A stretch of 64,000 nucleotides of DNA, from the NCBI GenBank assembly GCA_033875315.1, contig JANRJG010000042.1:1-64000 (forward strand), written 5' to 3'. Source of the stretch: Candidatus Methylacidiphilales bacterium. GTDB lineage: Bacteria; Verrucomicrobiota; Verrucomicrobiia; Methylacidiphilales; CAZTYG01. Positions 61,972-64,000 of the stretch are shown in pieces (within the stretch, counting starts at the first letter, position 1; each line of letters begins with the position of its first letter). Below the pieces are notes generated by a model, which ran no database searches, was not told where the DNA came from, and saw nothing but the letters and a program-made list of their open reading frames with translations. Both the position numbers and the translations under genes were made by a program.

Positions 61972-63978
61972 TCAGGAGACCGGGGAAATGGCGCCGCGCG
62001 CCCGGAGGAGTTGGCGGAATTCCGACAAGGCGATCATGGGCCAGTTGGTCCGGTAGAGGTCGTATTTTAGGTAGAAGACGCAGGGAAATCCGGTCCCGGT
62101 GATGTAGTCCTCGCGCCAACTGCCGTCCTCGCTTTGGGTGGCGGAAAGGTATTGCACGGCGCGGACCACGCTGGCACGGGCCGGTTCCTGAAAGACCAGC
62201 ATCCCCATCAAGGCCCATGCCGTCTGCGAGGGCGTGCTCGGCCCCTGACCCTTGAGACGCGCATCGTCGTAAGACGCGCACGTTTCACCCCATCCGCCAT
62301 CGGGGTTCTGACAGGACTCCAGCCAGTCGCGAGCGCGCACGATCCAGTCCTGGTTCATGTCCTCGCCGATGTAATACAATCCGCGCAGGGCCTGCCAGGT
62401 GCCGTAGACATAATTGACCCCCCAACGACCCCACCACGAACCATCCTCCTCCTGGGTTTGACGGAGGTAGCGGATGGCCTTCTGCAGGAACTTTTCCTTT
62501 TTGTTGAAGCCGTATCTGCCAAAACACTCGAGCACGCGGGCGGTGATGTCACTGCACGGCGGATCGAGGATGGCCTTGTGGTCGGCGAAGGGCACATGGT
62601 CGAGCCACTTCTTGGTCACGTCCTTGTCGAAAGCCGCGTAACCACCGTTTTTGCACTGGAAACTGGCGGCCCAGGGCAGGGCCCGCTGGATGGCCTCCAG
62701 TTTCGCCTTCTCGTCGGTGGCCTCGATCATCCGCAGGGCCAGGAGGATCTTCACCGTGTCGTCGACGTCGGGGTAATACTTGTTGTTGTATTCAAAAGCC
62801 CAGCCGCTGGGCTCGCCCTTGTAGCGGTTCTTGACCGCCCAATCACCCTTGAACCGCACTTCGTTGCGCACCAAGTAATCGGCGGCTTTGACCAGTTGGG
62901 GGTCGTTTTTCGGGACCCCGGAACTGGCCAGGGCCACGCTGGTGATGGCGGTGTCCCAGATCGGGGAAAAGCAGGGCTGGAACCGGTAATCGTCTTTTTC
63001 TTTGTCGAAGACTTCGAAGTCGTAGAAGTGTTTCTCGTTCTTTTTGACCAGCGGGTGATCGTCGGGGTAGCCTAGACAACGCAGGGCAATGAGGGTGTTG
63101 AGGATGCTGGGGAAGATCGCGCCGATCCCATCGGAACCCTCGCCGCAACGCGCCACCATCCAATCCTCGGCCTTTTTCAGGGCGCAGGCCCGGAAAGGCT
63201 TCCAGGGAATGGCTTCGACCATCTTGAGGATGCGGTCGACGAGAAGGAAAAGGTTGCGGAGCGTGAACCACTTCTTGTCCCGGGGGAGCGAAAAGTCCTG
63301 GCCCTCCGTTCCATAGGGGTAGAGTTCATGGAGTTGTTTCTCCGGAGGGAGGAGCTTGGTCGGACGGAAGTGGTTGATGACGGCCAGCGGCACGAACATG
63401 TTCCGCGTCCACGACGACAATTCGTAAATATTGAAGAAAAACCAATTGGGCAGGAGCATGGCCTCGGCTGGAATGGTGGGCAGATACTTCCAGGGAAACT
63501 GGCCAATGAGGGCCAGGTAAAGCTTCCCGTAGGTGTTCATCTTGGGAATTCCCCCCAGTCGCAGGATGGTGGCGTGGGCCTTCTTCATCACCGCATCGTC
63601 CGGGCTGAAGCCGGCCATCTTGAGGGCGAAGTAACACTTCACCGAGGCGTTGATTTCACTCGGTCCGCCATGATAGGTGGTCCACCCCCCGTCGGGCAAC
63701 TGGCGGTCGAGGATGTGCTTCACGATCCGGGCCTGGCGTTCCATGTTGATTTCCCCGCGCCAATACTCCAGCAGCAGGACGTCGCAGACCAGGGTGGTGT
63801 CCACGATGAGTTCGCCGATCCAGTGTCCGTCCTCCTTCTGCAGGCTTCGCAGGTAGGTCTGGGTGCGGGCGATGGCCTGGTCGACCTTGGCCGCCAGGGA
63901 CGGTTCAACTTGCAACTTGAGGTGGTGCTGGCCCAGGGTGAACGTGCTCACCGAGGACTGGGTATCACTGCTGGACAT
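61972..63978 (-). CDS. shc: Squalene-hopene cyclase
   Basis: Membrane-associated cyclase converting squalene to hopene, 668 aa with the start at ATG 63978. The catalytic DVDD is at 404-407 in PDVDDT; the QW repeats appear as LPDGGWTTYHGGPSE, EDGSWWGRWGVNYVYGTW, split, and NPDGGWGE. The last QW repeat reads EDGSWREDYITGTGFP, split. The family has about 630-720 aa. The GTG at 63990 is an alternative start. With the HpnG-like phosphorylase it points to hopanoid production. The upstream 5' region ends at the window edge. Confidence 0.95.
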   Translation of the reverse strand: MSSSDTQSSVSTFTLGQHHLKLQVEPSLAAKVDQAIARTQTYLRSLQKEDGHWIGELIVDTTLVCDVLLLEYWRGEINMERQARIVKHILDRQLPDGGWTTYHGGPSEINASVKCYFALKMAGFSPDDAVMKKAHATILRLGGIPKMNTYGKLYLALIGQFPWKYLPTIPAEAMLLPNWFFFNIYELSSWTRNMFVPLAVINHFRPTKLLPPEKQLHELYPYGTEGQDFSLPRDKKWFTLRNLFLLVDRILKMVEAIPWKPFRACALKKAEDWMVARCGEGSDGIGAIFPSILNTLIALRCLGYPDDHPLVKKNEKHFYDFEVFDKEKDDYRFQPCFSPIWDTAITSVALASSGVPKNDPQLVKAADYLVRNEVRFKGDWAVKNRYKGEPSGWAFEYNNKYYPDVDDTVKILLALRMIEATDEKAKLEAIQRALPWAASFQCKNGGYAAFDKDVTKKWLDHVPFADHKAILDPPCSDITARVLECFGRYGFNKKEKFLQKAIRYLRQTQEEDGSWWGRWGVNYVYGTWQALRGLYYIGEDMNQDWIVRARDWLESCQNPDGGWGETCASYDDARLKGQGPSTPSQTAWALMGMLVFQEPARASVVRAVQYLSATQSEDGSWREDYITGTGFPCVFYLKYDLYRTNWPMIALSEFRQLLRARGAISPVS

Positions 63979-64000
63979 GGGGCGAAACACTATCCAAGCC

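Overview
The window looks like a chromosomal segment of a Gram-negative, GC-rich (about 60%) bacterium, most likely from Verrucomicrobiota. Evidence for an outer membrane is LptD, an LpxH-like hydrolase, a secretin and lipoprotein signal peptidase. Pointers to Verrucomicrobiota are the long three-domain IspG, a DUF5069 protein, a beta-helix 'autotransporter-associated' exported protein with a DxNNDGxxN-type C-terminal segment, a ThuA/Gfo-Idh/AraC sugar cluster, and many starts with weak Shine-Dalgarno sequences. The phylum call is inference; no rRNA is present. About 59 protein genes fill the window. I see no tRNA, rRNA, CRISPR array, prophage or insertion sequence.

Layout. 1-2 kb: SrkA-like kinase, thioredoxin-fold ferredoxin, small membrane protein. 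2-6.4 kb: sulfate assimilation (cysD-cysNC divergent from cysH), then recO. 6.4-12.4 kb: tightly coupled envelope/isoprenoid operon uppS-cdsA-dxr-rseP-ispG. 12.4-20.3 kb: ugd, lptD, nadA, lspA, ileS. 20.4-26.9 kb: small coiled-coil protein, DUF5069, DEAD-box helicase, AraC regulator, ThuA, Gfo/Idh oxidoreductase, SDR. 27-31.6 kb: ispF-tmk-holB, accB-accC, thiE-like. 31.8-46.7 kb: an exported beta-helix protein, then a Tad pilus locus with an embedded NarL-type two-component system. 46.8-52.6 kb: C39-like exported protein, exported esterase, argG, dxs, xseB. 52.7-56.6 kb: four-gene Mn-type ABC importer divergent from an MntR/DtxR regulator, with an inverted-repeat operator between them. 56.8-61.2 kb: P1B-4 type metal ATPase with a small membrane protein, a metallophosphoesterase, a DEDD exonuclease. 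61.3-64 kb: hopanoid-type phosphorylase and squalene-hopene cyclase.

The genes converge on the cell envelope and isoprenoids. Four MEP-pathway enzymes (Dxs, Dxr, IspF, IspG), UppS for the undecaprenyl carrier, and squalene-hopene cyclase with its phosphorylase lie in one 64 kb stretch, alongside CdsA, LptD, Ugd, LspA and RseP.

The non-coding signals are the least ordinary part: (i) a dispersed family of about 100-170 bp elements, three copies, bounded by inverted arrays of a CTTCGYGNN nonamer; (ii) two short arrays of a 7-bp GARGACR unit; (iii) a 75 bp element with 25 bp inverted ends; (iv) a recurring arrangement in which a gene's stop codon lies inside a hairpin that probably ends transcription. 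Clear promoter matches were found for recO and for the Tad operon.
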